The translations under genes and the position numbers were made by a program. Below, piece by piece: positions 25,701 through 26,237 of a DNA stretch of 26,237 nt. Origin of the DNA: Gemmataceae bacterium (GTDB lineage Bacteria; Planctomycetota; Planctomycetia; Gemmatales; Gemmataceae); NCBI GenBank assembly GCA_020847555.1, contig JADLBT010000332.1:1-26237 (forward strand). Reading direction: 5' to 3'. Under the pieces are notes generated by a model that worked only from the letters and a program-made list of their open reading frames with translations, was not told the DNA's origin and ran no database searches. The first letter of the stretch is position 1. Each line of letters begins with the position of its first letter.

Positions 25701-26237
25701 ATGCAATACACGCAAGAGAAACGTCTCCTGTCCCTCACCACGCCGCTGGGCAAGGACGTGCTGCTCCTCTCCGCCTTCACCGGCCAGGAGGAAATGTCCC
25801 GCCTGTTCTCCTTCCAGCTCGATATGCTCTCCGAGAAGGAGTCAATTGCCGCCAGGGACATCGTCGGCAAGGAGGTCAGCTGGACGGTCGGCCGCGCCGA
25901 CAAGGAACTGCGCCCGTTCCACGGCGTCGTCAGCCGGTTCAGCGCCGGCACCATGCGCGGCCGCATCCTGCGCGAGTACCGGGCCGAGGTGGTGCCGTGG
26001 CTGTGGTTTCTCACCCGGACCGCCGACTGCCGCATCTTCCAGAACAAAACCGCTCCCGAGATCGTCGAACAGATCTTCAAGGATCTCGGGTTCAGCGCCT
26101 ACAAGGCGGACCTGAAGGGCAAGTACGTCAAGCGCGACTACTGCGTGCAGTACCGCGAGACCGACTTCGCGTTCGTGTCCCGCCTCCTGGAGGACGAGGG
26201 CATCTACTACTTCTTCGAGCACCACGAAGACCGTCAC
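25701..26237 (+). CDS. VgrG-type spike protein of a contractile injection system (5' part, cut by window edge)
   Basis: The first 179 residues of a VgrG/gp27-like spike protein. Landmarks are the N-terminal strand LLSLTTPLGKDVLLLSAFTG, the LFSFQLDMLSE segment, FHGVVSRFSAG and YRAEVVPWLWFLTRTADCRIFQNKT, then IVEQIFKDLGF and YCVQYRETDFAFVSRLLEDEGIYYFF. All are characteristic of the VgrG N-terminal region that trimerises at the tip of the T6SS tube. The ATG at 25701 is preceded by GAGGTG; TATACT at 25581-25586 resembles a -10 box but lacks an obvious partner. The frame is open to the last base, so the gp5-like needle and any effector extension lie outside. A phage-tail or extracellular injection particle is a less likely alternative. 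Confidence 0.9.
   Translation, partial: MQYTQEKRLLSLTTPLGKDVLLLSAFTGQEEMSRLFSFQLDMLSEKESIAARDIVGKEVSWTVGRADKELRPFHGVVSRFSAGTMRGRILREYRAEVVPWLWFLTRTADCRIFQNKTAPEIVEQIFKDLGFSAYKADLKGKYVKRDYCVQYRETDFAFVSRLLEDEGIYYFFEHHEDRH

Overview
The window is a stretch of high-GC bacterial chromosome (about two thirds G+C judged by eye, strongly GC-rich third codon positions). Gene content points to a planctomycete, most likely a Gemmata-like lineage: a SUMF1/BNR fusion paired with a kelch protein, zinc-ribbon plus membrane proteins, a DUF6655-like lipoprotein, a GntR/LacI hybrid regulator, two PKMT-like methyltransferases and many structured intergenic repeats. The taxonomic call is inference from family content. 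No rRNA, tRNA, CRISPR array, transposase or integrase was seen.

Layout. (1) 74-4315, minus strand: a probable operon running CBS protein, korA, korB, zinc-ribbon CBS protein. It encodes a two-subunit 2-oxoacid:ferredoxin oxidoreductase bracketed by two possible adenylate-sensing proteins. (2) 4735-6303, plus strand: a metallophosphoesterase directly abutting a small methyltransferase. (3) 6344-9389: a secreted protein with a C-terminal YHS/TRASH-like metal motif, a divergent TolC-family outer membrane protein, and a convergent YbhB/PEBP-family protein. (4) 9583-16270, plus strand: a secreted SUMF1-like/BNR fusion overlapping by four bases with a kelch-repeat protein, then a zinc-ribbon membrane protein and a GntR-LacI hybrid regulator. 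(5) 16460-20201: a DUF4142 protein, a membrane-anchored SRPBCC protein and an ABC-2 type exporter (permease and ATPase). (6) 20386-22203, plus strand: aerobic coproporphyrinogen oxidase hemF and a lipoprotein. (7) 22270-25510, minus strand: two tandem paralogous methyltransferases of the PKMT type. (8) From 25701 to the window edge, plus strand: the N-terminal third or so of a VgrG-type spike protein, implying a contractile injection system (probably T6SS) beyond the edge.

The most unusual signal is intergenic. Four gaps (604-702, 3753-3844, 19076-19143, 20269-20368) are almost filled by inverted repeats whose arms are built from diverged 7-base units beginning AG/GG, with the purine-rich arm 5' on both strands. 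A second class, pyrimidine-first and very GC-rich, lies upstream of each PKMT-like gene (23858-23917, and a perfect 54-bp palindrome at 25620-25673). A third, REP-like class with a GCGCCAGYG-type centre sits between or after genes at 6313, 8868 and 16288. These account for much of the noncoding DNA here.
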